A DNA stretch of 64,000 nucleotides, taken from the NCBI RefSeq assembly GCF_000499845.2, contig NC_023758.2, positions 28,245,520 through 28,309,519 of the forward strand, given 5' to 3'. A model generated the notes under the pieces. The model had not been told where the DNA came from. It worked only from the letters and a program-made list of their open reading frames with translations, and made no database searches. The DNA comes from Phaseolus vulgaris. Taxonomy: Eukaryota > Streptophyta > Magnoliopsida > Fabales > Fabaceae. This document shows positions 63,969-64,000 of the stretch, in pieces (position 1 is the first letter of the stretch; every line of letters begins with the position of its first letter). A program made the position numbers and the translations under genes.

Positions 63969-64000
63969 CACTATAAAAAAATTATTAAATACAAACTAAT
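63969..64000. mobile_element. Left end of a CACTA-like MITE running off the window
   Basis: CACTATAAAAAAATTATTAA is identical to the left terminus at 30371, followed by ATACAAACTAAT. The remainder lies beyond the window. Confidence 0.5.

Overview
The window is nuclear DNA from a dicot plant. A phaseoloid legume (bean, cowpea or soybean group) is the best guess, from the AT-rich intergenic sequence, the style of the JmjC gene and the TE families; this is inference, not a database match. There is one host protein-coding gene, a JmjN/JmjC histone lysine demethylase of the JMJ13/JMJ706 type (13362-18817, + strand, 11 exons). Its TATA/5'UTR region lies at about 12290-13361 and its 3'UTR runs to about 19300. 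All canonical GT/AG junctions keep the frame and predict 858 residues with the iron ligands intact.

Almost everything else recognisable is transposon. 21.2-27.3 kb holds a nearly full-length but decayed LINE: an RRM/DUF4283-like ORF1, then an endonuclease/RT/zf-RVT ORF2. A 5'-truncated relative lies at 42.8-45.5 kb. Four short 3' ends of similar LINEs are at about 2.2, 35.0, 37.6 and 39.9 kb. A different, RNase H-bearing LINE remnant is at 62.1-63.8 kb.

46227-55190 is a Ty3/gypsy element of the Tat type. It has a 634-bp 5' LTR, a tRNA-Lys-type primer site, gag-pro-RT-RNaseH-RNaseH-integrase in one frame interrupted by nonsense codons, a 43/49-bp tandem array, a spliced antisense gene (Transposase_28-like plus coiled coil), a GAA microsatellite and a 154-bp remnant of the 3' LTR. 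A TAGTC target duplication flanks it. A 500-bp solo LTR of a related family is at 40353-40852 (duplication ATTAT).

CACTA (En/Spm) DNA transposons form the third group. A 4.5-kb element (56809-61297, duplication AGT) carries a minus-strand transposase-like exon, a roughly 550-bp tandem array that multiplies two coiled-coil exons, and a small aquaporin-like exon fragment. Short CACTA MITEs of two terminal types lie at 28.6, 30.4, 41.1, 42.0, 56.2, 61.8 and 63.97 kb. The remainder is AT-rich DNA with two imperfect tandem duplications (4.7-5.8 and 27.4-27.9 kb) and microsatellites.

No tRNA, rRNA, CRISPR array or bacterial-type operon was seen. The most unusual observations are the spliced antisense gene in the Tat element, the tandemly duplicated YVDD catalytic box in its reverse transcriptase, the exon-multiplying array with an aquaporin fragment in the CACTA element, and the JmjC start codon that abuts an intron and is overlapped by an upstream AUG.
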